NCBI RefSeq assembly: GCF_007747995.1
Contig: NZ_CP036276.1
Span: forward strand, 6,996,001-7,060,000
DNA: 64,000 nt
Source of the DNA: Symmachiella dynata
GTDB lineage: Bacteria > Planctomycetota > Planctomycetia > Planctomycetales > Planctomycetaceae
Reading direction: 5' to 3'
Part shown: positions 41,571 through 51,671 of the stretch, piece by piece
Layout: each line of letters begins with the position of its first letter
Position numbering within the stretch: the first letter of the stretch is position 1
Translations under genes and position numbers: made by a program
Notes under the pieces: generated by a model
Told to the model about the DNA's origin: nothing
Database searches by the model: none
Seen by the model: the letters and a program-made list of their open reading frames with translations, nothing else

Positions 41571-42920
41571 TTACGAGTGGAATACGTTCTGGGTCGTGTC
41601 CCCTTCGGCACTGTTGAAGCCGTAGAGGTATTGTTGCAGCAACCAGTAACCGGAGGTTCCCAGCGGCTTGTAGTGGCGGACGAAGACGTCTGAACCGCTA
41701 CCACCGTAAATCGAGTCGTACACGCCTCCGACGGGATCGTAACCACCATCGAGGTAGTCGTCGCCGGCTTGACCGGACAGTGTGTCCCGGCCGGTTCCGC
41801 CGTAGAGGTCATCGTCGTCGTTTCCGCCGTACATGGCGTCATTTCCGGCGTCGCCATAGAGGCGGTCCTCACCATTCGAACCCCACATGCGGTCGTCACC
41901 GTTTCCACCGCGGACGTAGTCGTTGCCGTCGTTGCCGACGAGTTGATCGTTTCCATTATCACCGTAGATCGAATCGTCGCCGTCTTGGCCCCACAGTGAG
42001 TCGACTCCATCGCCGCCCCGCATGTAGTCGTTGCCGGCTTGGCCCAGCATGTAGTCATTACCGTCTTGGCCGTACATGTAGTCGCGGTCGTTTCCGCCAT
42101 ACAGACGATCGTTGTCATTGCCACCGTACATCCAATCGACCCCGGAATCGCCATAGATGCGATCGGCGCCATCATGACCGTACATCGAGTCGTTGCCCGT
42201 TCCGCCTCGCATATAGTCGTTTCCGTCACGGCCATAGATGCGGTCGTTTCCGGCATCGCCGTACAGATAGTCATTCCCAGCGCCACCGTCGACGGTGTCG
42301 TTGTTATTTCCACCGTACATCACGTCGCTGCCGGCTTCGCCACGCATATTGTCGTTTCCGTTTCCGCCATACATGCGGTCGTTACCGTTCCCACCATACA
42401 TATTGTCATTGTCGTTGTCGCCGTAGATGCGATCGTCGCCGTCGCTACCGTAAAGATTGTCGTTACCGTTTCCGCCGCGAACGGTGTCGTTACCCGCTTG
42501 GCCGTCGATGAAGTCGTTGCCGTTGTTGCCCACCAACGAATCGTTGCCGGTTCCACCGTACAAATTGTCGGATTGTGATCCACCGAAGATCGTGTCATTT
42601 CCGGCTCCACCATCGGCCGTCATGCTGATGTCGGTGTTGTTGATGACGGTGTCGTTACCATCTTTGGCATCGACGACAATCGAGTCGACGTCGTCGAAGT
42701 CGTAGTCGCGGTCTTCAATGACATCACCGTCGGCATCGCGGATGACGACGAGGACTTCATCGATTTCGCCATCGTCATAGGTATAAGAGATTTCAATCGT
42801 GTCGTCTTCGTTGGTGCCCTCGATTTCGAGTACACCATCATCAAGATCGATGTCCGCCGCCATCAACCGGCGGTCTTCCAGTGCTTCGAATTTCATTTTG
42901 CGTTTGTTTGGGAGAGTCAT
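41571..42920 (-). CDS. LEPR/LEDR-motif protein with RTX (GGxGxDxxx) calcium-binding repeats
   Basis: The protein has 449 residues from ATG 42920. The N-terminus MTLPNKRKMKFEALEDRRLM and AAD is the planctomycete LEPR-x-L-L motif found on many surface or secreted proteins. After an acidic beta domain (about 25-90), about 35 glycine/aspartate nonapeptides follow (GGTGNDSLVG, GGNGNDRMYG, GDAGNDRIYG ...). Each pair of turns can bind calcium. A short tail (YKPLGTSGYWLLQQYLYGFN) ends the protein. There is no classical signal peptide. No type I secretion genes are nearby. The repeats encode strong opposite-strand open frames that are not genes. Confidence 0.88.
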   Translation of the reverse strand: MTLPNKRKMKFEALEDRRLMAADIDLDDGVLEIEGTNEDDTIEISYTYDDGEIDEVLVVIRDADGDVIEDRDYDFDDVDSIVVDAKDGNDTVINNTDISMTADGGAGNDTIFGGSQSDNLYGGTGNDSLVGNNGNDFIDGQAGNDTVRGGNGNDNLYGSDGDDRIYGDNDNDNMYGGNGNDRMYGGNGNDNMRGEAGSDVMYGGNNNDTVDGGAGNDYLYGDAGNDRIYGRDGNDYMRGGTGNDSMYGHDGADRIYGDSGVDWMYGGNDNDRLYGGNDRDYMYGQDGNDYMLGQAGNDYMRGGDGVDSLWGQDGDDSIYGDNGNDQLVGNDGNDYVRGGNGDDRMWGSNGEDRLYGDAGNDAMYGGNDDDDLYGGTGRDTLSGQAGDDYLDGGYDPVGGVYDSIYGGSGSDVFVRHYKPLGTSGYWLLQQYLYGFNSAEGDTTQNVFHS

Positions 42921-43590
42921 TTCGTGTTCGCCTTTTCGTTGGAACGGTGTGTTTGAAAAAATGGTCCAATACTCTGTGAAGCGAAACCGGTGGCGAACTG
43001 TTACACAGATATTGCAAGAAAAAATGTGGGCCGCAGAAATTCGTGCAGAGCGTGCCGTGGGCAGCAGCATCGTGCGGAAAAGCAGCTGTCTCAATTCGAT
43101 TCGCGATTCGCCCCGTCGGTTTTGAGAGCAAAAAATCTCGTAGCAAAATTGGGGAATCGCCGTTGACGTGAAAGAAAGAACTACTTATCGTTCGCCGCTC
43201 TTCACTTGGGGGACCCCAGGCTCCGGTGACTGGCCGCGTTTTTTCTTCGAAAACAGAGCCGCCGTCACATCAGCCTTCCCCGCCGAACACTTCCTCTCAA
43301 GATCCACTTCAAGTTTTCAGAATCGTGCATCCATTCCGGTGTTGTTCGCGTGACCGTTGTGTCAGGACGAACGGATTGGAAAACCATGCTATTGAGATAA
43401 TCCTTAGCCGTCTGACCGTTTCCCGAATGAACTGCAGACGGCCCGACCCGACCTCACAGCCTCTTCTCGTGACCCGTCACGATCCATGAACTGGGCAACC
43501 ACCAATCCCCTGGGGATTGTGCGAAGTCCATGATGGGTAACCTGAGAATGGAACCGGGCTGTGCCACTTCGTTCCGCAAAGGACTGCGTT
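42921..43590. other. Long divergent intergenic region
   Basis: This 670 bp separates the minus-strand RTX gene from the plus-strand lipoprotein gene and must hold both promoters. I could not pick a convincing promoter pair or gene. The short open frames (for example 43168-43353) look random. Confidence 0.4.
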
Positions 43591-43860
43591 ATGAGACAAT
43601 TGCTTTTGACCGTTGTCGGAATTTTTTCGTTGACCATGGCAGCCGGGTGCTGCTGTTGGAGCAACCCTTGCAACTCCTGTAGCAGCCCGTGCAGCACCGG
43701 CAACTGCGGTCCTGGTGGCTGCGGCGTACAACAATACGGACAACCGTACAACAGTGGCGCCTATTTTGGTCCGGCGTCGCCTCAAACGGCCTATGCGCCG
43801 CTGCAGCCCATTCCGATGACAGCCGTTGGTCCGGTGGAATCGCTGCCGACCTATCGCTAA
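43591..43860 (+). CDS. Small cysteine-rich lipoprotein
   Basis: The protein has 89 residues from ATG 43591 (MRQLLLTVVGIFSL). The lipobox MAAGC is followed by CCWSNPCNSCSSPCSTGNCG and GCG, a cluster of Cys residues. The rest is Pro/Gln/Tyr-rich (YGQPYNSGAYFGPASPQ). It is exported and probably lipid-anchored; the Cys cluster suggests disulfides or metal binding. I do not recognise the family. A start at 43561 would add ten residues before a good signal peptide and is less likely. Confidence 0.65.
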   Translation: MRQLLLTVVGIFSLTMAAGCCCWSNPCNSCSSPCSTGNCGPGGCGVQQYGQPYNSGAYFGPASPQTAYAPLQPIPMTAVGPVESLPTYR

Positions 43861-44041
43861 GCCGACTACGCGATCGAAGCGTTGAGCGATGGCCTGACCT
43901 TCGATATCTTGGTTTTGCGGGAATCCCGCCTTTGTTCGTTGATTCATTCGCCGAGGGGTGATGTACTCGACGACAGGGGCGGTACGTCCTATAATTCAAC
44001 CTTGGTTTTTGTCTACGGTTGGAATGGGGACGTGTCGGTTC

Positions 44042-44614
44042 ATGGAAATTGTTAAGTATCCGCATCCTGCATTGCGGTGGAAATCATCGCCCGTTCAGGC
44101 CATCAACGCCGAATTGCGGTCTACGGTCCGCGAGATGTTCGAGTTGATGTATGAAGCCAACGGCATCGGATTGGCCGCCAATCAAGTGGCGCTGCCGATA
44201 CGGCTGTTCGTGCTGAATCTCCTGGCCGATCCGGCGGAGAAGGAAGAAGAATACGTCTTCATCAATCCGGAAATCATCCGCCGCAAGGGAAACCAGGAAG
44301 CCGAAGAAGGCTGCCTGAGCATGCCCAATCTTTATGGCGATGTCCGCCGCGCTGGAGAAATTGTGGTCCAAGCGTACGGTTTGGACGGGCAAGGCTTTGA
44401 ACTGACCGTTGACGAGTTGGCCAGCCGCGCGATTCAGCACGAAACGGATCATCTCGATGGGGTCCTGTTCACCGACCGCATGACCGAAGCAGCCCGACGC
44501 GAAATCGATCCGATGTTGACTGATTTTGAAACGCTGTTCCGTCGCCAACAGGAACAGGGAAAATTCCCGTCTGACGCTGAAATCCAGCAGCAACTCCAGG
44601 AACGGACTCCGTAA
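44042..44614 (+). CDS. def: Peptide deformylase
   Basis: The protein has 190 residues from ATG 44042 (MEIVKYPHPALR). It removes the formyl group from nascent N-terminal Met. The three metal/active-site motifs are present: GIGLAANQVALP, EEGCLSMP (Cys ligand) and QHETDHLDGVLF (HExxH-type His ligands, HETDH). The C-terminal tail is longer than in E. coli Def. fmt follows 17 bp later, the usual def-fmt pair. Confidence 0.96.
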   Translation: MEIVKYPHPALRWKSSPVQAINAELRSTVREMFELMYEANGIGLAANQVALPIRLFVLNLLADPAEKEEEYVFINPEIIRRKGNQEAEEGCLSMPNLYGDVRRAGEIVVQAYGLDGQGFELTVDELASRAIQHETDHLDGVLFTDRMTEAARREIDPMLTDFETLFRRQQEQGKFPSDAEIQQQLQERTP

Positions 44615-44631
44615 GTGGAGGGGATGCGCGG

Positions 44632-45594
44632 ATGACAAGGTTACGATTGGCCATGATGGGAACAGGCGCATTTGCGGTTCCCACCTTCGCAGGCTTATAC
44701 GACACGCCGCACGACGTTGTGGCGCTCTACACACAACCCGCGCGCACCGGTCGCGGGCATCATAAACACGTGCGCAATCCAATGGTCGAACTGGCTGAAG
44801 CGCACGATACCCCAGTCCTGCGACCGGCAAAAGTCAACACACCTGAGTCGTTGGACGAGATGGCCGAGTTGCAGCTCGATCTGTTGGTCGTGGCGGCGTA
44901 TGGACAAATCCTCTCGGCTAAGCTGTTAGACACCCCACGACTTGGCGCGGTGAATGTGCATGCCTCGCTACTACCGAAATACCGCGGCGCTGCTCCGGTG
45001 AACTATGCGATTCTTAGAGGCGAAACGGAAACGGGTGTGACGATTTTCCAGATCGAACCGAGCCTCGACTCCGGACCGATCTTGGGAATGGAGTCGCTGA
45101 CGATCGGCACGGAAGAAACGGCCGGGGAATTGGAACCGCGACTCGCGCAACTCAGCGTGCCGTTGGCTCAGCGCGTCATCAGCGAATTGGCGGCCGGCAC
45201 CACGAATCCGCTTGTCCAAGACGAAGCCACTGCGACGTTAGCGCCAAAGATGAAAAAAGAGCAGGGAGCGATTGACTGGACGCGTTCGGCTGACGAAGTC
45301 GACTGGCACATTCGCGCCATGCAACCTTGGCCCAAGCCGTTCACGTTTTGGCATCGCTCTGAAGGAAAACCGCTGCGGTTGGTCGTGCCGCATGTTCGCA
45401 AAATCGACGCCCGCTCAGCCGAATTGCCAGGCACAGTCCTGGAAAACGACGAAGGCGGATTGTGGATTCAAACCGGAAGTGACGTGGTAGAGATTGTGGA
45501 AATCCAGCCCGAGGGCAAACGTGCCATGTCCGCCGACGATTTTCTCCGCGGCCACAGCGTCCCCGCCGGCGAGCGTTTCGGGCCGCTGGAGTAA
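44632..45594 (+). CDS. fmt: Methionyl-tRNA formyltransferase
   Basis: The protein has 320 residues. It formylates Met-tRNA for initiation using 10-formyltetrahydrofolate. MMGTGAFAVPTFAGLY, LVVAAYGQILSAKLLD, AVNVHASLLPKYRGAAP (catalytic Asn/His region) and SLDSGPILG are the catalytic-domain blocks. The C-terminal domain begins near KKEQGAIDWTRSADEVDWHI. It is in an operon with def. Confidence 0.96.
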   Translation: MTRLRLAMMGTGAFAVPTFAGLYDTPHDVVALYTQPARTGRGHHKHVRNPMVELAEAHDTPVLRPAKVNTPESLDEMAELQLDLLVVAAYGQILSAKLLDTPRLGAVNVHASLLPKYRGAAPVNYAILRGETETGVTIFQIEPSLDSGPILGMESLTIGTEETAGELEPRLAQLSVPLAQRVISELAAGTTNPLVQDEATATLAPKMKKEQGAIDWTRSADEVDWHIRAMQPWPKPFTFWHRSEGKPLRLVVPHVRKIDARSAELPGTVLENDEGGLWIQTGSDVVEIVEIQPEGKRAMSADDFLRGHSVPAGERFGPLE

Positions 45595-46019
45595 GCCGCC
45601 GTAAAGCGTCTGCAAGGGGTGAGGCGTGAGGGTTAGGTTTTAGACTGTAGACCGTAGACTATAGGGTTGGTCAGTAAATGCTGTTTGGCATGGCATGTGT
45701 ATGTACTGGCCGCTGGTGAGGCGTGTGGCGTTGTAGCGATGGCTCAAGCCTTGGCAGCGAGAATCCCCGTGAAACGGGGATGGAAATGGCGGGCGGCTAC
45801 TGCATACCCCGTCGTAAACGACGGGGCTGATACCGCTGCGCGGAAAACGCCGGTGAACCGGCGTCATTTACGCCACTCGCAAGGCTTGAGGCGTGAGGGG
45901 ACAGGCGTGAGGTGGGCTGTAGGCTATAGACCGTAGACTTTAGGGTTGGTCGATGGCTGCCGTTTGGCGCGGCGTGCGTACGTTCTGGCCACCGGCCACT
46001 GGCCACTCCCTTCAACTCG
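45595..46019. repeat. Repeat island: three hairpins flanked by degenerate direct repeats
   Basis: Hairpins: ATCCCCGT-GAA-ACGGGGAT (45763-45781), CCCCGTCGT-AA-ACGACGGGG (45807-45826) and ACGCCGGT-GA-ACCGGCGT (45847-45864). All have GT-(G/A)AA-AC-type tips. On both sides lie related ~100-bp sequences (45616-45712 and 45886-45995) with heptamer units (GACTGTA GACCGTA GACTATA) then GGGTTGGTC and TTTGGC...GGC. No gene. Confidence 0.75.
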
Positions 46020-47558
46020 CTAAACCAAAAACACCCACGTCAGCAACAGCGAGAGCGGAAACAGGACCGCGCAACTGTAGGCCATGTAGCCGAAGAAGCT
46101 GGGCATGCGGACGTTGTTCTTTTCGGCGATCGACTTGACCATGAAGTTCGGTCCGTTGCCGATGTAGGTCATGGCTCCCATGAAGACCGCTCCGAGGCTG
46201 ATGGCGATGAGCGAAGGCTCAGCCACGCCTGCGACGGTGGTGGCGTCGGTGGGGATTGTCTTGGCTGTTTCGAAGAAGACGACGTAGGTCGGGGCATTGT
46301 CTAAGAAACTGGAGAGCAACCCGGTCCCCCAATAGAACTGCCACGATTTGTCGATGCCCAAGGAGGGACCATAGGTGTGCAGAATCTGAATCGGCGCCTG
46401 CATGCAGATGAAAATACCAATGAACAGCGCCGCCACTTCGACGATGGCGTCGTAGTTGAACGAGTTTTGTTTCCGAATCGCTGCCGATGTTGAGAGCAAC
46501 GATAGACCGGTCAGCGCCAGCATGACGATTTCGCGAAAATAAACCGGTGCGTGATAGTGCGTGCCGGGGACCGCTTTCGACGGATCGAGCAGTGCGACGC
46601 AGAAGATGACGCCAAACAACCACAGGAAATTGATTCCGCCTCGAATGGCGAATGGCTGCGGACGCTCGGGACGGGTTTCCACGGCGGAGCGATCTTCATG
46701 ACGGAACCGCCATGTGTCCCAAAGATAATACACGACCAGCAGAGAGCCGTTCATGGCCAACCATTGCGGCCATAGCTTGAGTGTCCAAAAGAAATCTACG
46801 CCGCGCAAGAATCCTAAAAACAACGGCGGATCACCAATCGGTAACAGGCAGCCGCCGGTGTTACATGCAGCGAAGATGAAAAAGACGACGGTATGCACCA
46901 CGTATTTGCGGTTGGCATTGGCTTTGAGCAGCGGGCGGATCATTAACATGGCAGCACCGGTGGTCCCGATCAGACTGGCCATCAAAGCGCCGACGGCAAT
47001 AAAGCCGGTATTCAACTTCGGGCGTCCGACCAGATGTCCCTCGATGGCGATGCCGCCGCTGATGACATACAGGCTGAACAGCAAGACGATGAACGGGATG
47101 TATTCCACAAGCATCGCGTTTTTCAGTACTGTGAGCGCCGCACCCCAACCGGGGGCGGACATCTCATGCGAGGTGTGATCCAACACACCGTGGCCATAGA
47201 TAAACGCAAAATACAACAGTGTCAGCGCCCCGCAGCCCACAGCGACCAACAGGCGATTGTGATTGTGTTCCCACCACTCTTCGGAGAAATGAAACAACGG
47301 CAACAGGGCGATGCACAGTAACAAACCGGCGAACGGAATGATGCTATAGGCAGCCGGCGGGGGTGCTTCATGCGTGGCGTGCTCCGCATGAGCGGCGGTC
47401 GCGTCGTGTGCCGCTTCCACCCCATGATGCACCGCGGTTACGGTTGCGACCGATTGAAACTGCCACAGGCCATAGCAAATCGCCATACCGACAATGGCAC
47501 CTACGACCCAACGTCGGGTGAGTTCTTGTTGTCCACCCGGGACTGCGGTGATTTCCAT
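46020..47558 (-). CDS. NhaD-type sodium:proton antiporter
   Basis: The protein has 512 residues from ATG 47558 ([11 protein letters not shown]). About twelve hydrophobic helices are visible. [51 protein letters not shown] and [17 protein letters not shown] (the last with an Asp-Asn in a membrane segment) fit the NhaD/ion-transporter superfamily. A His/Ala-rich periplasmic stretch ([20 protein letters not shown]) lies after helix 1. It exchanges Na+ for H+ across the inner membrane. It lies 35 bp downstream of the HDOD-GGDEF gene on the same strand. Confidence 0.88.
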   Translation of the reverse strand: MEITAVPGGQQELTRRWVVGAIVGMAICYGLWQFQSVATVTAVHHGVEAAHDATAAHAEHATHEAPPPAAYSIIPFAGLLLCIALLPLFHFSEEWWEHNHNRLLVAVGCGALTLLYFAFIYGHGVLDHTSHEMSAPGWGAALTVLKNAMLVEYIPFIVLLFSLYVISGGIAIEGHLVGRPKLNTGFIAVGALMASLIGTTGAAMLMIRPLLKANANRKYVVHTVVFFIFAACNTGGCLLPIGDPPLFLGFLRGVDFFWTLKLWPQWLAMNGSLLVVYYLWDTWRFRHEDRSAVETRPERPQPFAIRGGINFLWLFGVIFCVALLDPSKAVPGTHYHAPVYFREIVMLALTGLSLLSTSAAIRKQNSFNYDAIVEVAALFIGIFICMQAPIQILHTYGPSLGIDKSWQFYWGTGLLSSFLDNAPTYVVFFETAKTIPTDATTVAGVAEPSLIAISLGAVFMGAMTYIGNGPNFMVKSIAEKNNVRMPSFFGYMAYSCAVLFPLSLLLTWVFLV

Positions 47559-47593
47559 GATTCTGACTTTCCAACAATTGCAAGGCGCCCGAT

Positions 47594-49615
47594 TTAACGG
47601 GGATCCGCCGGGGCAATTCCACATGAGGGGGAGGGAACGGAGTCCGTTGTTTGATTCGTCGTAGGACTGGAAGCGAAGAATTCCGAACAGATGACGTCCG
47701 TGCGACTCGTCGCATAAGCCTCCAATGCGCATTGCAATTCGACCCTGCTCAAGATGTCCTGAGATGCGATTGCTTGGAGCAACGCACTGGGGTCTTCTCG
47801 CTGCAGGATCAACAGATCGACGAGTTGGTCTTCGCTGAGTAAATCCAATCGCAGGGCGACCTCGCCGAATCTCTCGCCGGTGCATTCTTGCTCGGCAAGA
47901 ATCGTTTGAACGTCAACGGACCGCAGCACTTTGCAGGAGACGGCTAATTGGCCGATCTGCGCTTTTTGGCCGGTCACCTGCAGCAATGCTCGCGAGACGA
48001 CGGGAATATCCAATATCTGGTTCGCAACGAGCCAGCGGCTGAAACGATTATTGGTGACAAGTTGTTCCAACCGGGCTGAGGATTCGCAGATCAGCGAACG
48101 AACTTGCGAACGGTTGCCGCCTGCATGTTTTGATTTGTACATCTCTTGGTCGGCGGCGGCGATCACACGGTCTCCGACATCGACACAACTTCGTCCGGGA
48201 ATATCTAAGGCGGCTCCCAGGCTGACACAGATGGTCAAAGGGCAACCGTCAATTTCAAATTGCTCAGTTTCGATTCGCAAGCGGATCCGTTCAGCCAGTT
48301 TTTCCAATCCCTTAAGAGTGGGATTGCTGACCAACACAACGAATTCGTCACCCCCATACCGAGCGAGGATGTCATCGGGCCGTAAAACTTCAAGAAATGC
48401 AGCCGCCACTTGTTTTAAAATTTGATCACCAAATTGGTGCCCATAGGTGTCGTTTGCCTGTTTGAATTGGTCAATATCGCAGAAGATCAACCCCAGTGGA
48501 TGAGCGGTTTGTACGCAACGCCCGACTTCGGTATCCAAGGCATCCTCAAAGTAGGCTCGGTTGAAAGCGGTGGTGAGCCGATCGTACTGAGATTGCTGCT
48601 GCAATTCGTGATGCTGGGATTCCAAGTCGTGTTTGGCTTGAACGGCCGCTTCGTGCCGTGCCGTCGCATGCAGGTTGGCCACGCTTTCTTGCATCACAAG
48701 ATTCGCCAATTGTTCGCTGGCTTGGGCCATCAATTCGGCAGGGTCCTCGAGTTGATTGGCTTGAGCCGAAAACTGATCGGCGACGTCCTCGATGCGCGCA
48801 CGCACCTCATTGAGGAATTCTTCTAACTCCTGTTCATCCATTTCATAATCGTGGGCGGCACGTTTTTGCAGTCGCTCATAAGCGATGCCTAAACTGTTGG
48901 CACAAAAGAAATCGCCCACACAGGCGGCGAGTGCCAATGCGCGCTCTTGGGAATGGGTCGCAGGATCCTCTGATGTTTCCGGTTCTTCGACCGCCGCATG
49001 ATGAGAGCCAATGAACTTCCAGAGCGTTTCAGGCAATTCCCACGTTTCGGCCAACTTGACACCGATTTCCATATGGTCGAAGCCCAGTTGTTCGCGTTCG
49101 ATTTCGTAGAGATCGCGCGACTGCGTGGCAGCTGTGGTCATTACCGCCTGATATTCGTCGGGAATCGCCTTGAGCATCGCCAATTGGCCCAGATCGAGCA
49201 GCAGGCCAGCTAAGAACAGTTCTGATTCCATCCGTTGTTTGGCACGCCGTCCCAAAGTTTCTGCCGCAGTGGCTTGGACGACGGATTGCAACCAATACCG
49301 CGCGTAATATTCTGACAACGGCCCGGTTGTGGATGCGTGTTGGGACAAATAGAAACTCAGCGCCAACGATGTGACGTAGGTGCCACCCAGCAAGCTAACG
49401 GCCCGTTCCAGTGAAGTGACTTGCGAGGAAACTCCGAAGAACGTGGAGTTGACCGCCTTGAGGATTTTGGCCGAGATCGCCGGATCGTTTCGGACCAACG
49501 CTTGCACTTCAGCGATGCCCGCTTCAGGATCATTTCTCAGCTTGAGCAATTCGACCGCAACTGACGGCAATGTCGGCAGATGTTTGGATGTCCAGATTGT
49601 TTCGGGATCGATCAT
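47594..49615 (-). CDS. HDOD-GGDEF protein (diguanylate cyclase)
   Basis: The protein has 673 residues from ATG 49615 ([19 protein letters not shown]). Residues ~10-210 are an HDOD domain ([37 protein letters not shown]). A helical linker (~250-340) follows. A GGDEF domain (~345-500) has [35 protein letters not shown] and [12 protein letters not shown], with an intact active-site GGDEF and CVSLGAA. The C-terminal ~150 residues (from [13 protein letters not shown]) are a separate unassigned region. It should make c-di-GMP; the PilZ protein at 5267 is a possible target. It stands in a signalling run with CheX, FHA and receiver proteins. Confidence 0.92.
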   Translation of the reverse strand: MIDPETIWTSKHLPTLPSVAVELLKLRNDPEAGIAEVQALVRNDPAISAKILKAVNSTFFGVSSQVTSLERAVSLLGGTYVTSLALSFYLSQHASTTGPLSEYYARYWLQSVVQATAAETLGRRAKQRMESELFLAGLLLDLGQLAMLKAIPDEYQAVMTTAATQSRDLYEIEREQLGFDHMEIGVKLAETWELPETLWKFIGSHHAAVEEPETSEDPATHSQERALALAACVGDFFCANSLGIAYERLQKRAAHDYEMDEQELEEFLNEVRARIEDVADQFSAQANQLEDPAELMAQASEQLANLVMQESVANLHATARHEAAVQAKHDLESQHHELQQQSQYDRLTTAFNRAYFEDALDTEVGRCVQTAHPLGLIFCDIDQFKQANDTYGHQFGDQILKQVAAAFLEVLRPDDILARYGGDEFVVLVSNPTLKGLEKLAERIRLRIETEQFEIDGCPLTICVSLGAALDIPGRSCVDVGDRVIAAADQEMYKSKHAGGNRSQVRSLICESSARLEQLVTNNRFSRWLVANQILDIPVVSRALLQVTGQKAQIGQLAVSCKVLRSVDVQTILAEQECTGERFGEVALRLDLLSEDQLVDLLILQREDPSALLQAIASQDILSRVELQCALEAYATSRTDVICSEFFASSPTTNQTTDSVPSPSCGIAPADPR

Positions 49616-49868
49616 CGTCTCGACCGGATGTATGGGGATTTTTTGGGGGGGAGCAAGCCGTTCAATTTTCGAAGGGTCGATTGAACGTTTCGTCGTCGCT
49701 GGAAAACCGCAATACAGGACCACTTCGCTGGAAGTCGTCCAAGACGTCGATGTCGGGTAGGTGGATTCGGGAGGCTGTTTTGGCAGGACTTTAACGATGG
49801 TGGGGTAGCGCAAAGCAAGATTCAGGATCCGCGACAAATGAGTCGCGGACAGGTGGGACTGTTACTCG

Positions 49869-50363
49869 TCAATGCACGGGTTTGGTGAAACCCACCTCGA
49901 TGGTAAACGGTCCCAGGTCGCTGTCGAATGAAATACAAATCGGAACGACATCGGACGGATAGTGCACGACGTGCCCGGCACCGGTGACGACGTTCGGGAT
50001 GCTTAACGACAATTCCAACTGTGCCAAGTGCGCTTTGGCAGCTCCGGCTATCATGTTGGCCAATTCGCCAATTGCGTCGCAAACTTCATTGTTGACTTCA
50101 TCGGTTTTGATGCCGACCAATTGATCCAGGACGGAAAATGACATCTCTTTGCCGAAACTCAATACGAACGTCCCTTGGACGAGGCCGGTCAATCCAATCA
50201 CAGCACTCACTTCATGCTCGGGCGTCACTTGCGTCTTGAGTTTGAGGCCGGTCCGAGCTACCGATGCCCCCAACATCATTTCAAAAACGTTTTTGGTCGA
50301 AGTAATCACCGGATTGATGTAGTCGACGTCCGACGCCATTTTTTGTTCAACAGCCGCACTCAT
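49869..50363 (-). CDS. CheX-like chemotaxis phosphatase-family protein
   Basis: The protein has 164 residues from ATG 50363 (MSAAVEQKMASDVDYINP). FVLSFGKEMSFSVLDQLVG is followed by NEVCDAIGELANMIAGAAKA, which carries the E-x-x-N motif used by CheC/CheX/FliY to dephosphorylate CheY-like receivers. VVHYPSDVVPICISFDSDLG ends the fold. The nearby stand-alone receiver (51672-52094) is its obvious candidate substrate. The frame is open to 50540 without similarity. Confidence 0.87.
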   Translation of the reverse strand: MSAAVEQKMASDVDYINPVITSTKNVFEMMLGASVARTGLKLKTQVTPEHEVSAVIGLTGLVQGTFVLSFGKEMSFSVLDQLVGIKTDEVNNEVCDAIGELANMIAGAAKAHLAQLELSLSIPNVVTGAGHVVHYPSDVVPICISFDSDLGPFTIEVGFTKPVH

Positions 50364-50748
50364 GGTGACTTTCCTCAAGGGGGGGCAATATCCAGGCGGA
50401 TTTGACATCAAGACGAAGCGAATCTCCGACCTCTTCGAGAGAGCTCGCCGACCTCTACGCCGGTCGGAAATTGAGAATCTATCGCCACTATAGGTCAAGA
50501 ATTGCGAAGAGTCGGGCACTATATTGCACGACGTTGCCAATTTCTCAGTCAGGCGATGAGAAATTAGGCGCGGTTTTAACAGCCGTAGGGGTCATTCCGT
50601 CAAAACGAGCGGACGAGCCGGATGACTGCATGGATTCGACACAGCAGAGCGCGCAGCCTGAAGTGACTGTACATTGCGTGGGGCGCGGAGATGGCTCTGA
50701 GCCGGTTTTGAGGAACAGCGCGATTCAACCGGTCGAACGATCAGACCG
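50364..50748. other. Intergenic region with a perfect inverted repeat
   Basis: AATTTCTCA (50539-50547) and TGAGAAATT (50557-50565) flank a nine-base spacer. This could be an operator or hairpin between the FHA and CheX-like genes. Nothing else is visible. Confidence 0.4.
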
Positions 50749-51414
50749 TTAGCGGTCTGGATCAGCGATTCGTCGCAAGTAGATCGCCAGGTGCATCTCA
50801 GTTTTGAGCAACCGTTGCCATACCGCGGCGGGGACTTCGATCCGTGGTTGCTCGCCGCCTCCGGTACGTTCTTCGGCATTCTCTAGCACGGCTGCGATTT
50901 GATCGTGGACATAGGCCAAGACGTCCGACACCAACGCTGCATGTACCGGTCGCATGTCGCGCGGGATCTCGGGGGGACCTTGCGGAAACAACTCCCCATC
51001 CGCCCGCGTGCTGCCGACTGCATCGGATTGATCTTCGCCGTGCAGCGACATGGTGTGTGAATCGGATGACAGAACTCCGCTGTTGAGTAGTTCGTCCCGC
51101 GTCTGTTGTATCGAGATTTCTTCTTCACTACCGAAGATCAACAACGAACGTCCGACAGCGACCAGATCACCGACTTGGAGCACGCGCATGTGCATCGGGT
51201 GCCCATTGACACGCGTGCCGTTGGTGCTGTCTAAATCGGTTAAAATAAACCGGCCGTCGTCGTCTTGAATTTTGACGTGAAATCGGCTCACGCTTTCGTC
51301 ATTGAGACGAATGGTATTGTCGTCCTCACGGCCGATCGTGACCGGCGTGGGCAAATCTGCGTAGACCGATCCTTTCTCCAGACCGCTCACAACTTGAAAT
51401 GTCACCATGGCCAT
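50749..51414 (-). CDS. FHA-domain protein
   Basis: The protein has 221 residues from ATG 51414 (MAMVTFQVVSGLEKG). The FHA domain (~1-100) shows VTIGREDDNTIRLNDESVSR and FHVKI (phosphothreonine-binding Arg, Ser, His) and TDLDSTNGTRVNG (conserved Asn). The remainder is an acidic linker and a helical tail (DVLAYVHDQIAAVLENAEER). FHA domains read Ser/Thr-kinase signals, so it may link to kinases such as 12925-14049. It is part of the minus-strand signalling run. Confidence 0.88.
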   Translation of the reverse strand: MAMVTFQVVSGLEKGSVYADLPTPVTIGREDDNTIRLNDESVSRFHVKIQDDDGRFILTDLDSTNGTRVNGHPMHMRVLQVGDLVAVGRSLLIFGSEEEISIQQTRDELLNSGVLSSDSHTMSLHGEDQSDAVGSTRADGELFPQGPPEIPRDMRPVHAALVSDVLAYVHDQIAAVLENAEERTGGGEQPRIEVPAAVWQRLLKTEMHLAIYLRRIADPDR

Positions 51415-51671
51415 GCAGCACGCTTTTGTAGAGAGTCTTGCCAACGTGGTTGCGTCGTGATGTCCCAGGATACGAGCGAGGCAAAATGGTTATCGAGAAT
51501 GGCTCGCTGAGAACCAAACCTTTGAGCCATTCGACAACTGACCTCCGCCTGGGAACGCAATCAGGAGAATTGCGGATCAGGAAAAATCCGCCGCATAAAC
51601 CAACTTGTAACATGGTAACGCGCTGAGCGTCAAGAACTTCTCCTCGCGCACGCCCGGTTACACACGGGGCG

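Noticed and set aside
41769-42578. Long plus-strand frames opposite the RTX repeats
   Set aside because: They are shadows of the periodic GGxGND codons on the minus strand (His/Arg or Val/Ala repeats).
43168-43353. Short plus-strand frame upstream of the Cys-rich lipoprotein
   Set aside because: Composition looks random; no promoter or ribosome site.
47559-47885. N-terminal extension of the antiporter
   Set aside because: The extra 109 codons overlap the HDOD-GGDEF gene's 3' end and have no membrane or conserved character; ATG 47558 fits the family.
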